A program made the position numbers and the translations under genes. The notes under the pieces were generated by a model. The model searched no databases and was not told the origin of the DNA. It saw only the letters and a program-made list of their open reading frames with translations. From NCBI GenBank assembly GCA_021414365.1, contig JAIOOR010000013.1, forward strand, positions 145,929-209,928: 64,000 nucleotides of DNA, read 5' to 3'. Numbering within the stretch: the stretch's first letter is position 1; every line of letters begins with the position of its first letter. Below, one piece after another: positions 8,273 through 16,604 of this stretch. This stretch comes from Nitrosarchaeum sp. (GTDB lineage: Archaea; Thermoproteota; Nitrososphaeria; Nitrososphaerales; Nitrosopumilaceae).

Positions 8273-9043
8273 TTATACTTTTTGTTCTAAAACCCAATCA
8301 TATCCCTCGCTTTCTAATTTGTCTGCAAGGGATGCATCACCAGTTTTCAAGATTTGACCTCTAGCAAAGACATGAACATAATCTAATTTGTCTAAGAATT
8401 TCAAAATTCTTGCATAATGGGTAATCACAATTACTGTTGAATCTTTTCCTGAGACTTGGCTTATTGCCTTTGCAACTGCCTGAACTGCATCAATGTCTAA
8501 TCCAGAATCTGGTTCATCTAAAATTGAAATTTTTGGTTTCAGTACGGCCATCTGTAATACTTCGGCACGTTTCTTCTCCCCGCCAGAGAATCCTTCGTTG
8601 AGATATCTAGAAAGAAATTCTTCTTTTAATCCAACTTTATTTAAATTTTCTTTAAGATATTTCTGAAACTCTCTTACTGTGATGAACACTTCTCTGTCTT
8701 CACCTTGCAGTGCCTTGCTTAGTGAATTGTATGCTGTTCTCAAAAAGTGTGAAAATCCTACTCCTGATACCTCTGTTGGATATTGAAATCCCAAAAACAA
8801 TCCTTTTTTTGCACGTTCATCTGCAGATAATTCTAAAATGCTTTCACCGTCTAACAAAATATCTCCTTTTGTTACCTCGTATTTTGGGTGTGCAAGTAAT
8901 GTGTATGCTAAAGTGCTTTTTCCAGAACCGTTAGGTCCCATTATGGCGTGTACTTCTCCTGGACCTGTTTTCAAATTTACTCCTTTGAGAATTTCTTTGC
9001 CTTCACGTGTTACATGAAGATCTTTAATCTCAAGTACTGCCAT
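8273..9043 (-). CDS. sufC: Fe-S cluster assembly ATPase SufC
   Basis: SufC is the ABC-type ATPase that works with the SufB/SufD scaffold in iron-sulfur cluster assembly. The Walker A motif 'GPNGSGKST', the SufC-specific signature 'LNEGFSGGEKKRAEVLQM' and Walker B 'ISILDEPDSGLD' are all intact. I use the ATG at 9043 (MAVLEIKDLHV, 256 residues) because the track start adds only three residues from a GTG. sufB and sufD are not downstream, so they must be elsewhere. Confidence 0.96.
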   Translation of the reverse strand: MAVLEIKDLHVTREGKEILKGVNLKTGPGEVHAIMGPNGSGKSTLAYTLLAHPKYEVTKGDILLDGESILELSADERAKKGLFLGFQYPTEVSGVGFSHFLRTAYNSLSKALQGEDREVFITVREFQKYLKENLNKVGLKEEFLSRYLNEGFSGGEKKRAEVLQMAVLKPKISILDEPDSGLDIDAVQAVAKAISQVSGKDSTVIVITHYARILKFLDKLDYVHVFARGQILKTGDASLADKLESEGYDWVLEQKV

Positions 9044-9128
9044 GGATAACACTGTTATGTTTCTATATATAATACCGACGAAATTTAGCTAATCCTAACA
9101 GCTTTTTTTAAAATAATAAATAAAATGA

Positions 9129-9138
9129 GGGGGGGGGG
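9129..9138. repeat. Ten-base poly-G tract
   Basis: Ten consecutive G residues lie immediately downstream of the TFB stop codon, in a strongly AT-rich spacer. On the coding strand of TFB it is a poly-C run. It could be a slippage-prone tract or an assembly-sensitive homopolymer. Confidence 0.9.
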
Positions 9139-9139
9139 A

Positions 9140-10096
9140 TTAAAATTTGGCCAGAGATGGTCTCAAAGTAATTTTGAGTTTGTAATATGTTAGAATCTCT
9201 TTACATCTGTTTCTGATAGTGACTTCTGTGACACCTGCAATACTTGATACATCTCTTTGAAGGACGTTTTGTCCAAGCAACACTGATGCAACATACAGAT
9301 ATGCTGCAGCAATTCCATTTGGAGCTTTTCCATCTGAAATGCTACTTCCTTTAGTTTTTTCTGCTATTTCCAAAGCTAGTCTTTCAACTCTAACTTCAGT
9401 TTGTGTCATGTTTGCAATCTTTGAGATGTATTTGTCCATGGTAACTACTGGAGCATTAACATGACCCATTTCCATTACCATAGTTCTATAGTATTTTGCT
9501 GCAAGTTTTGTTTTTGACTTGACATCTTTTGGTGCACATATTCCTCTACAAATTTCTTCTAGTGATCTTACTACATCACATTGTTTGCATGCCATGTAAA
9601 TTGTAGCTGCTGTAATACTAGCTACTGATTTTCCCTTTACTTCTACATGTCCATCCAAATTTCTGTATATCATAGAAGCAGTTTCCAAGACATTTTTTGA
9701 AAGATTTAGACCATCACATGTTTCACCTAATTTTGATAAAACATTTGCCAATCTTCTTTCTCTTGGTGAGGAAACGCGGACTCTTTGTTGCCATTTTCTG
9801 AGACTGTGCATTTGATTTGCAACTTGGTGGTTGATTGTTTTTCCACTAAAGTCTTTTGTGCTAATTGATATCTCAGTTGTTATTCCCAAATCGTGTTGAG
9901 AATAAGTTGTTTGTCCTGTTGCTCTTGCTAGCTTCATTCTATCTTCGAGATTCGAGCTTTTTGTTTCTGGACCATAATCTACCATCTGTTCTGCAACAAC
10001 TACGCCGCAGCCAGAGCAGATTATTTCACCATTCTGAATGTCATCTACCAATGATGCTTTACATTCAGGACAGCTTTGTGTTTGTAATATGTTCAT
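9140..10096 (-). CDS. tfb: Transcription initiation factor TFB
   Basis: TFB bridges TBP at the promoter and RNA polymerase. The 318-residue protein has an N-terminal zinc ribbon (CPEC...CSGCG, residues 9-32), a B-finger/linker region and two cyclin-like repeats (about 110-210 and 215-310) with the C-terminal helix-turn-helix that reads the BRE. Length and layout are standard. Its start overlaps the Gar1 stop by four bases, so it is the last gene of an S8e-SRP19-Gar1-TFB run. Confidence 0.97.
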   Translation of the reverse strand: MNILQTQSCPECKASLVDDIQNGEIICSGCGVVVAEQMVDYGPETKSSNLEDRMKLARATGQTTYSQHDLGITTEISISTKDFSGKTINHQVANQMHSLRKWQQRVRVSSPRERRLANVLSKLGETCDGLNLSKNVLETASMIYRNLDGHVEVKGKSVASITAATIYMACKQCDVVRSLEEICRGICAPKDVKSKTKLAAKYYRTMVMEMGHVNAPVVTMDKYISKIANMTQTEVRVERLALEIAEKTKGSSISDGKAPNGIAAAYLYVASVLLGQNVLQRDVSSIAGVTEVTIRNRCKEILTYYKLKITLRPSLAKF

Positions 10097-10338
10097 TTTT
10101 TTCTTCTCCTAAATTTTTGTGTATTAGCAGGAGAATAATCATACGCGAAAACACTTTTGCCTATGTATTTTTTGATGTTATTTGTTAACGGAGTTGCTGA
10201 CGCAAACGGTCTTTTTATTGGACCAATTAGTTCCATTACTTTAGCAACTTTAGTTCCTGTCTCGTCACAGAGTATCTGCCCTTCATCTAACTTTCCAGTT
10301 AGTTGAATGATCACTCTGCCGCTACCGGCTAAGTGCAT
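10093..10338 (-). CDS. gar1: H/ACA RNA-protein component Gar1
   Basis: Gar1 is the small beta-barrel subunit of the box H/ACA RNP that makes pseudouridines in rRNA. The 'KVAKVMELIGPIKRPFASA' block is diagnostic (V-x-D/E-hhGP..RPY-like). The track starts at a TTG at 10359, but a purine-rich GGAGGT lies about 10 bases before the ATG at 10338, and I take that ATG (81 residues). The C-terminal 'RRRKK' tail is probably RNA-binding. Confidence 0.92.
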   Translation of the reverse strand: MHLAGSGRVIIQLTGKLDEGQILCDETGTKVAKVMELIGPIKRPFASATPLTNNIKKYIGKSVFAYDYSPANTQKFRRRKK

Positions 10339-10348
10339 TATTTCACCT

Positions 10349-10354
10349 ACCTCC
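10349..10354 (-). promoter_or_regulatory. Shine-Dalgarno sequence GGAGGT before gar1
   Basis: On the minus strand GGAGGT is followed by AGGTGAAATA and then ATG. It lies inside the longer TTG-started reading frame, and so argues for the internal ATG as the true start. Confidence 0.6.
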
Positions 10355-10433
10355 TGCAATTAGAAATAATAAATAACATATTCTTATCATAGACTTCTGT
10401 CAACTTTACTTTAGCTAAGAGCTAGATTTGATT

Positions 10434-10733
10434 TTATTTTGTTTGCTTGGCTCTTTTCGATACTAATTTTTCAGAAATTTTGTTAAGAATTTTTATCTTA
10501 GTGGATCCTTTTGGCAACACTATGTAGCCTGACCTGACGTATGGTCTTTTTGGAAATCTCACTTTTTCATCCGTCTCTGTGATTTCAAATCCTGCAGCCT
10601 GTGTAGCTTCTGTTAATTCTTTTAATGAAGGATCAAAAACACATTTTTCTTTTTCTAATTTTCTTCCTTTTGCTCTAGGCAATGTCTTGTTAAAATAATC
10701 CAGCCAGATTACGATGTGCTCGTAATCTTTCAT
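10434..10733 (-). CDS. srp19: Signal recognition particle protein SRP19
   Basis: SRP19 binds the tips of SRP RNA helices 6 and 8 and prepares it for SRP54. The start 'HIVIWLDYFNKTLPRAKGRKL' (core: 'RAKGRKL') and later 'VRFPKRPYVRSGYIVLPK' are typical. The 99-residue length is usual. It begins four bases after the S8e stop and is followed by gar1. SRP54 is in this window near 37 kb. Confidence 0.95.
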   Translation of the reverse strand: MKDYEHIVIWLDYFNKTLPRAKGRKLEKEKCVFDPSLKELTEATQAAGFEITETDEKVRFPKRPYVRSGYIVLPKGSTKIKILNKISEKLVSKRAKQTK

Positions 10734-10737
10734 TTAA

Positions 10738-11118
10738 TCACTTTATTAAAACTGCGCTAACTGTACCTGATTGTCCTGGTTTAGAAACAACTTTGCATTT
10801 ACCTGCCTCCGTTTCTAGTATGGCACCTTTTGTAATGATGCCTCTTCTTTGATAATCGTTGTTTGTAGCATTTTCTAATACTTTGAGAATTTTCATTTTC
10901 TTTACTTTAGAATCACCTGTAGATACATTGACAAAATCAATTGTTTTCAAAGCTGTTTTTTTATTATTTCCTCTTACTCTTCTTGTAATTGTGACTTGAG
11001 CTCCAACAACTGGTTCATTTGGATATCTGTCAATTTCATATTTTCTTCTAATTCTTGCAGGATGTCTTCTTCCACCTGTAATCTTACTTGTTGCAAGATT
11101 TTCTACTGATTTTCTCAC
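10738..11118 (-). CDS. rps8e: Small-subunit ribosomal protein S8e
   Basis: This is an archaeal/eukaryotic-specific 30S protein of 126 residues. It opens 'RKSVENLATSKITGGRRH' and ends with 'NDYQRRGIITKGAILETEAG', both hallmark S8e segments. It heads the SRP19-gar1-tfb run on the minus strand. Confidence 0.97.
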   Translation of the reverse strand: MRKSVENLATSKITGGRRHPARIRRKYEIDRYPNEPVVGAQVTITRRVRGNNKKTALKTIDFVNVSTGDSKVKKMKILKVLENATNNDYQRRGIITKGAILETEAGKCKVVSKPGQSGTVSAVLIK

Positions 11119-11178
11119 GAATGTTATTTTAACTACTCTAATTTATACAAAACGCAAAAAATTAGGCTTAAAAATTAT

Positions 11179-11754
11179 TTAGTTCAGCTTAGTAATAATT
11201 TCAGGTGGTTGGGTTGACTCTGACATCTTTGCTGTCTTTCTTACTTTGGAAAACAATCTCTGTTTGAGATTTTCCACATCTCCTTGTATTCCAAAGTACT
11301 TTTGGAATTTTTCAGTTGTATTGTAAATTTTTAATCTGCCGACATTTTGATGAGTGATAAAATCTAATTGTCTTAATTCTTTAAGATGCTCGTATACTCC
11401 AGAACCTCTTGTTTCTACAAGTTGTTTTGATGAAATTGGTTGCATGTATGCAATGTATGATAATGTCTTCAAAGTTGCATTTGGAAGAATCGGTTTTGAT
11501 GCATATCTTTTGATAGTTGAGCTATATTCTGGTTTTAATTGAAATACGTAAGATCCATCTGGAAGAGTCACTACTTCAAGTGCTTTGAATGATGACTTGG
11601 TCTTTTTCATAATTTCTGCAAGTAATTCATAGGTCTTTGTTCGTGATTCCGTGCCTGAGGCTCTGATCAATTCCTCTATTTTTAAAGGTCTACCTGCAGA
11701 ATATAGGGCAGCTTCGATTCTTGCAGTTGATTCATCATTATCTGTTTTTGTCAA
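11179..11754 (-). CDS. scpB: ScpB-like condensin partner
   Basis: ScpB dimers bind ScpA (kleisin) in the SMC condensin-like complex for chromosome segregation. The 191-residue protein has two winged-helix domains, with typical ScpB stretches 'ARIEAALYSAGRPLKIEEL' and 'LKTLSYIAYMQPISSKQLVE'. It follows the ScpA gene on the same strand by about 55 bases. No smc gene is in the window. Confidence 0.93.
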   Translation of the reverse strand: MTKTDNDESTARIEAALYSAGRPLKIEELIRASGTESRTKTYELLAEIMKKTKSSFKALEVVTLPDGSYVFQLKPEYSSTIKRYASKPILPNATLKTLSYIAYMQPISSKQLVETRGSGVYEHLKELRQLDFITHQNVGRLKIYNTTEKFQKYFGIQGDVENLKQRLFSKVRKTAKMSESTQPPEIITKLN

Positions 11755-11808
11755 TTATCTCTTTTTTCCTGTGAAATATACTTAAAGAAATGCTTTCTTC
11801 ATTTTTGA

Positions 11809-12483
11809 TCAGATTGTTAACTTCTCTTTTATCAAAATAATTTTGATATCCTCTTCTACTTGTTCTAGATCTACTTTTTCATCTCTTGCTAAAAATAATA
11901 TTGCAAAAAAGCATCTGATTGAATCTATTTGGTCCAGATCTTTAATAATTTCTTGAAGCATACCGTATCCGGCATCTGAAATTTTTCTAATAATCAAATC
12001 CTCATATTTTCCAATAATGTTCTCAAGTGAAATAAAATATTCTTGAAAATCTGGGGCTTCAATTGGTTCTATCTCTAACTTGTTTTTTCTGGATTGTGGA
12101 TTGGCTATGGTTCCAATTAAATTCTGTAACAATCCTAACAAATCATCTAGTGAAACAGGATAAGTTGATTCATGTCTGTATGGTATGTCGATTAACTCAA
12201 TGTCTACATCAATTCTTTGTCTGTTTGGTTTTTTTTCCATTGCAGCACGTTGTAATGCAAAAATGCTTTCCACCTTCATTCTGTAAATCAATGATGATGA
12301 CAATGCTGCCATTCCTGCGACTCTTAGATCTTTTTTCCCACTTTTCTCAAGAATTTTTATTAATAAATTGAGAATTTGGATAAGATCTATATCCCATATG
12401 TCTTTTTTGGCAACTGAAGTTGGATTAAATAGAATGTTTACCGGTGCTTGCGAAATACTATCAGGAGCTTGTTCTTCACTCAC
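11809..12483 (-). CDS. scpA: ScpA-like kleisin subunit
   Basis: The 224-residue protein has the N-terminal 'WDIDLIQILNLLIKILEKSG' helix region and the 'LRVAGMAALSSSLIYRMK' motif typical of ScpA, and a C-terminal winged-helix part 'AILFLARDEKVDLEQ'. ScpA closes the SMC ring. Its position directly before scpB supports the call. Confidence 0.92.
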   Translation of the reverse strand: MSEEQAPDSISQAPVNILFNPTSVAKKDIWDIDLIQILNLLIKILEKSGKKDLRVAGMAALSSSLIYRMKVESIFALQRAAMEKKPNRQRIDVDIELIDIPYRHESTYPVSLDDLLGLLQNLIGTIANPQSRKNKLEIEPIEAPDFQEYFISLENIIGKYEDLIIRKISDAGYGMLQEIIKDLDQIDSIRCFFAILFLARDEKVDLEQVEEDIKIILIKEKLTI

Positions 12484-12579
12484 AGATTAAATCTACTTTT
12501 TATTCAATAATATCTAAGGGCTCTATTTTTTTCTCATATCCAGTCAACTCTTATATTGTTAATATTGAATTGTCAATTT

Positions 12580-13632
12580 ATGAAATCAGCTAGGATTACT
12601 GGTCCTAACGAACCGATAAAAATTGTAGAAATGGAGACTCCACATCCTAAAGGTAATCAGGTTTTAGTTAAAGTCAAAGCAGTAGGTGTTTGTCATAGTG
12701 ATTTGCATCTTTGGGAGGGTGGATATGATTTAGGTGACGGCAAATTCATGAAAGTCACTGACAGAGGAGTCAAATACCCTGTTACTCCTGGACATGAAAT
12801 TGTAGGTACTATTGCAGAATTGGGAGATAGTGTTAAAGGTGTTTTAAAAGGTGATCAAGTTTTAGTTTATCCTTGGATAGGATGCGGTGAATGTCCTGCT
12901 TGTAAAGTTGGAAATGAAAACTTATGTGATACCCCAAAATCTCTCGGTGTTTTCCAAGACGGTGGTTATTCTGAATATTCTCTTGTTCCACATTTCAAAT
13001 ATTTAGCAAAATTAGATGGTGTTGATCCAGAATCTGCTACTTCATTAGCTTGCTCTGGACTCACAGCTTATTCTGCAATCAAAAAATCAAATCAAAACTC
13101 TCCAGAATTTCTTGTTATAATTGGTGCAGGTGGTCTTGGTTTGATGGGTGTACAAATTGCAAAATCTATTACCAAATCTAAAATAATCTGTGTTGATCTT
13201 GATGATCAAAAATTGGAAATAGCAAAAGAAATGGGTGCTGACTATGTAATGAATTCAAAAGATCCTGAAACAACTCAGAAAATTATTTCAGTTTGTAATG
13301 GTAAAGGAGCAGACAGCGTTGTTGATTTTGTTAATGCACCACCCACTGCAAAAATGGGATTAGCTGTTTTAAGAAAAAGAGGAAATCTTGTCTTGGTTGG
13401 TTTGTTCGGAGGTTCTATGGAGTTATCTTTGGTAACAATTCCTCTCAAATCTATTGTTATTCAAGGTGCATACACTGGAAATTATCATGATATGGTGGAA
13501 TTGTTGGATCTTGCTAGAAAAGGTACAATCAATCCAATGATTTCAAAAAGATACTCTCTTGATGGCGCAAATTCTGCCTTGGAGGATCTTAAAGCACGAA
13601 AAATTGTTGGCCGTGCTGTAATTAACCCATAG
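12580..13632 (+). CDS. Zinc-dependent medium-chain alcohol dehydrogenase
   Basis: This is a 350-residue MDR family enzyme. The catalytic zinc ligands are Cys in 'GVCHSDLHLWEGG' and His-Glu in 'PGHEIVGTI'. The structural zinc site is 'CGECPACKVGNENLC'. The Rossmann motif 'GAGGLGLMG' is followed by 'CVDLDDQKLE', where the acidic residue suggests NAD(H) preference. The substrate is unknown. The track begins at a TTG, but the in-frame ATG at 12580 begins the conserved 'MKSARI' start. Confidence 0.93.
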   Translation: MKSARITGPNEPIKIVEMETPHPKGNQVLVKVKAVGVCHSDLHLWEGGYDLGDGKFMKVTDRGVKYPVTPGHEIVGTIAELGDSVKGVLKGDQVLVYPWIGCGECPACKVGNENLCDTPKSLGVFQDGGYSEYSLVPHFKYLAKLDGVDPESATSLACSGLTAYSAIKKSNQNSPEFLVIIGAGGLGLMGVQIAKSITKSKIICVDLDDQKLEIAKEMGADYVMNSKDPETTQKIISVCNGKGADSVVDFVNAPPTAKMGLAVLRKRGNLVLVGLFGGSMELSLVTIPLKSIVIQGAYTGNYHDMVELLDLARKGTINPMISKRYSLDGANSALEDLKARKIVGRAVINP

Positions 13633-13684
13633 TTGCAAATTTCAACTACAAAATGTTATAAAATAAAAAATTGTACTATCTATA

Positions 13685-14434
13685 TTGGATTTAAAGACTA
13701 GTTGCGAGGTAGCACTTACACATCTGAAAAACAAACAATTCATCACCGCTCATAACTTGTTTCTTAATCAAGCAGAATCTGTAAAAAAAACTGATCAACT
13801 AAAATCTTCTCTTTTGTACATGCTTGCATCTGAATGCAAATCTAGACAAGGGAAAGAATCTAAAGATGAAATTGCACAAGCTGCTGAACTTTTTTTAGAC
13901 TATTCTAAAAGTAAAAACTCAAAAAATATTCGTGGGGCATTACTTTGTGCATCGAAATGTTTTTTGAATCTTGGTGAATTTGATAAAGCAAAAACTTCCT
14001 ATCAAAAAGCAAAAACAATCTTCTCTTCTACTGTTGAAAATTATAGACCCATAGTTATCATAGATGACAGCAAAGCTATAGCAATGAAACTCCAATCATT
14101 TGTAGAAAAATTAGGATATCGTGAAATCTTTATTTTTGCAAATGGTAAAACTGGTCTTACGGGATGTGAAGAATTATTTTCTGAGAATAAACAGCCTATT
14201 GTATTTTTAGACATGGATCTTCCAGATTTTGATGGCGACGTGATTTCCACAAAATTATTAAACAAAAAAACAGATTTACAAATTATTATTATTACCGCAG
14301 ATGAAAAAACTACAAGACGAGTAAATAAGACGATTAGTTCTGGAGTTATTGCGTTTATTCAAAAACCATTCACCCTTGATGAAATAAAAAAGGCAGTTGA
14401 TATTGCCGAATCTGAATATTCTTTATTACAATAA
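13685..14434 (+). CDS. TPR-like domain plus response regulator receiver
   Basis: The 249-residue protein starts at a TTG. Residues 1-115 are helical TPR-like repeats (for example 'ASKCFLNLGEFDKAKTSYQKA'). Residues 121-245 form a receiver domain with the acid pair Asp127/Asp128, phosphoacceptor Asp176 in 'VFLDMDLPDFDG' and the Lys in 'FIQKPF'. There is no DNA-binding output domain, so signalling probably goes through protein contacts. No kinase gene is adjacent. Confidence 0.88.
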   Translation: MDLKTSCEVALTHLKNKQFITAHNLFLNQAESVKKTDQLKSSLLYMLASECKSRQGKESKDEIAQAAELFLDYSKSKNSKNIRGALLCASKCFLNLGEFDKAKTSYQKAKTIFSSTVENYRPIVIIDDSKAIAMKLQSFVEKLGYREIFIFANGKTGLTGCEELFSENKQPIVFLDMDLPDFDGDVISTKLLNKKTDLQIIIITADEKTTRRVNKTISSGVIAFIQKPFTLDEIKKAVDIAESEYSLLQ

Positions 14435-14926
14435 TAATAACGACATATTCAAAATATTTACATTTTTGATATCTATCTCATTAATTCTATAATCTGTTAA
14501 CTCATCTGAAAATTTCTCTACTATTTTTTGCGCCGTGTTTGTTTTTGCTGAATCTATTTGAATAATTATGAGCATATTCCACTCTCCTTCTATATTTGAA
14601 ATGAGTAGATAATTATCTAATTTTAGTACAAATTCTTTAATTGAGTTTTTTACCATCTCCAATGATTTTGATGGTTTTATTTTCATCAGTATTGCTTGAT
14701 ATTCATTAATTCCTGAAACATCTGTCAGGACAGCTTTGTATCCTTTGATGATTCCGCTTTTTTCGAGCCTTTCTATTCTTTTTCTAATCGTTCTATCTGA
14801 TACGTCATGACCTGACTTTTTTAGTTCAGATGCAATCTCTTTTGATGGAGTTCTTGCATTATTGTTAAGAATTTCTATAATTTTTTGATCAACTTTGTCC
14901 AAATTTGACCATGCATCTTCACTCAT
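14426..14926 (-). CDS. Lrp/AsnC family transcriptional regulator
   Basis: The 166-residue protein has an N-terminal winged HTH ('VDQKIIEILNNNARTPSKEI' ... 'RTIRKRIERLEKSGIIKGY') and a C-terminal AsnC/RAM ligand-binding domain. These regulators are usually homo-oligomers that sense amino acids. It overlaps the 3' end of the TPR-receiver gene convergently by nine bases. Confidence 0.93.
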   Translation of the reverse strand: MSEDAWSNLDKVDQKIIEILNNNARTPSKEIASELKKSGHDVSDRTIRKRIERLEKSGIIKGYKAVLTDVSGINEYQAILMKIKPSKSLEMVKNSIKEFVLKLDNYLLISNIEGEWNMLIIIQIDSAKTNTAQKIVEKFSDELTDYRINEIDIKNVNILNMSLLLL

Positions 14927-14987
14927 AGCATGACTAAGTTTTACATGCTTTTGAATTTTTGCCTAAAACGTGTGTACAAAAGTATGA

Positions 14988-15551
14988 TTAATTATCCTCT
15001 AAAACCCAACCTGTTTCTATTTGGTCTTTGTCTGATTCTTCTCCTATGCCGGTAGCATATCTCCATATGAAAGTGGCATTTGTAGTCATCTTTGTTTTTA
15101 TTTTTAGAAGTGATTCTATCTCAGAGTTTAAATTTTGCTCAGCAGATCCATGCTCTTTACAAAACTTGCATTTCTGATCTAGTGTAATCGGTCTTGATTC
15201 TATTAATGGATAAGTCATACACGCTAAAGGTCGTTTATCATATATCATACAAGGAAATCCACCATGGGGAGATCTTGATGTGGTCTTTGTATCTAAAAAG
15301 GGACATGTGTTGCCATTTTTTTCCATCCCCATTAGTTGGTATGCTAATATTTTTGTCGGGTTGGACTTTTCTTCTGATATGCCAATTCTTGGTAAAATTG
15401 TTATTTTTAATCCATTTATTTTTGCCAGTTTTTCTATCCTTTCTTTTTCTTCAGGTAGTAGTAAAACTCCAATCTTTCCAAATTTTTTAGATGGGTAATA
15501 CTCTCTTTCAATACAACACTGCGAACAATCTGGCACACACTTAAACTCCAC
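14988..15551 (-). CDS. YkgJ-type cysteine cluster protein
   Basis: The N-terminal 'CVPDCSQCCIEREYYP' together with 'FPCMIYDKRPLACMTYPL' and 'CKFCKEHG' gives the CxxxCxxCC...C pattern of the YkgJ/UPF0153 family, which is thought to bind zinc or an iron-sulfur cluster. The function is unknown. It is 187 residues long and stands alone between the Lrp gene and the divergent aIF1A gene. Confidence 0.87.
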   Translation of the reverse strand: MEFKCVPDCSQCCIEREYYPSKKFGKIGVLLLPEEKERIEKLAKINGLKITILPRIGISEEKSNPTKILAYQLMGMEKNGNTCPFLDTKTTSRSPHGGFPCMIYDKRPLACMTYPLIESRPITLDQKCKFCKEHGSAEQNLNSEIESLLKIKTKMTTNATFIWRYATGIGEESDKDQIETGWVLEDN

Positions 15552-15642
15552 AAATTGTTTTTATCATCTATAAATAAAATTCATTGGAAGCATATTTTTT
15601 TGAAAATTTTTATATTTTTATTTCAATAATCCCCACAGTTAT

Positions 15643-15978
15643 ATGCTCATAACTGTATTGAATGATATGGGCAAGCGTCAAGTTAAAAATGAAAGCGATT
15701 TAAAAGAAATACATTTGCCAGAAGGAGTAGAACTTTTTGGTAGGGTCCTTAAAATGCTTGGTGGCGAAAACGTCATGGTAAAATGTACTGATGGCATTAC
15801 TCGAAGAGGTAGAATTAGAGGAAAACTAAAGCGTAGAGTGTGGATTCGTGATAATGATATAGTGATAATTGCACCATGGGATTTTAAAGAAAATGAACGA
15901 GGTGATATTATTTGGAGATTCACTTTGCCTCAAGTAGAGTGGTTAAAAGACAATAATCACATTCCAAAAGATTTCTAA
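15643..15978 (+). CDS. Translation initiation factor aIF1A
   Basis: aIF1A binds the 30S A site during initiation. The S1-like OB fold shows 'GRVLKMLGGENVMVKCTDG', 'RIRGKLKRRVWIRDNDIV' and 'PWDF'. The family start is usually 'MGKR', which occurs at an ATG at 15667, so the first eight residues of the track start may be leader. However, a TATA-like box at about 15608-15620 would place transcription start near the upstream ATG at 15643. Both starts remain possible. Confidence 0.94.
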   Translation: MLITVLNDMGKRQVKNESDLKEIHLPEGVELFGRVLKMLGGENVMVKCTDGITRRGRIRGKLKRRVWIRDNDIVIIAPWDFKENERGDIIWRFTLPQVEWLKDNNHIPKDF

Positions 15979-16083
15979 GTTTATTTAATTAATATCGCGT
16001 ATTTTGTTTACGTCTGATTATCTTGTATCTGAACTATTTTGATAACTTATCTTAATATACGGAATAATTCTTATAATTATTAA

Positions 16084-16275
16084 ATGGAACAAGGCACAGT
16101 AAAGTGGTTCAACCGCACAAAAGGCTTTGGTTTTATCGAAAGAGAATCTGGTGACGATCTATTCGTTCACAAATCAGATGTTGATGGATTCATCAATGAA
16201 GGCGATAAAGTCGAGTTTGAAGTCGGTCAAGGTCAAAAAGGACCAGCTGCTCAAAAAGTCAAAAAAACAGCATAG
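16084..16275 (+). CDS. Cold-shock domain protein (CspA-like)
   Basis: The 63-residue single cold-shock domain has RNP1 'KGFGFIE' and RNP2 'DLFVHKS' and starts '[10 protein letters not shown]'. Such proteins bind single-stranded RNA/DNA and act as RNA chaperones. Within archaea they are found mainly in mesophilic or cold-adapted lineages. A 'CTTAATATA' box about 30 bases upstream fits a strong leaderless promoter. Confidence 0.96.
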   Translation: MEQGTVKWFNRTKGFGFIERESGDDLFVHKSDVDGFINEGDKVEFEVGQGQKGPAAQKVKKTA

Positions 16276-16367
16276 ACAATAGATCTTTTTATTAATTTAA
16301 GAGTTCATCATTGTTTTCTTAAATTATCTATTATTTTTATTATTTTTAATTATTTTAGAAAAAGTTG

Positions 16368-16494
16368 TGGTCCCAAGCGACGGAGTTGAACCATCGACAA
16401 CCCGGTTTCTGTATGCCTGATATGCTGTTATTTGGTCAGCCATCTTAAGCCAACAACTACAGCCGGGAGCTCTACCAGGCTGAGCTAGCTTGGG
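16368..16494 (-). tRNA. tRNA-Tyr (GUA) with a 50-nt intron, CCA encoded
   Basis: Reading the minus strand, the acceptor stem is CCCAAGC/GCTTGGG with discriminator A and an encoded CCA. The D stem is GCTC/GAGC, the anticodon stem CCCGG/CCGGG, the variable loop TTGTC and the T stem GATGG/CCGTC. The anticodon loop reads C-T-GTA-G, giving Tyr. The C1-G72 pair is the known archaeal tRNA-Tyr identity element, which supports the call. An intron interrupts the loop between positions 37 and 38. Confidence 0.93.
16407..16456 (-). other. tRNA-Tyr intron at position 37/38
   Basis: Fifty bases separate G37 from A38 of the anticodon loop, at the canonical archaeal intron site. It should be removed by the tRNA splicing endonuclease through a bulge-helix-bulge. 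I set the exact ends by restoring a normal seven-base anticodon loop, so they may be off by one or two bases. Confidence 0.8.
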
Positions 16495-16516
16495 ACAAAA
16501 AAACGAAGCGTTCTAG

Positions 16517-16525
16517 TATTAAAAA
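16517..16525 (-). promoter_or_regulatory. TATA-like box of the tRNA-Tyr gene
   Basis: The minus strand reads TTTTTAATA about 23-31 bases before the tRNA 5' end, the standard archaeal box A distance. Confidence 0.5.
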
Positions 16526-16604
16526 ACTATCGAAGACGATAATTTAGCACAAGATCGTCTTATTTTCTATACGCATAAATACCAAGTTTCAAGGAAATTA
16601 TTGA

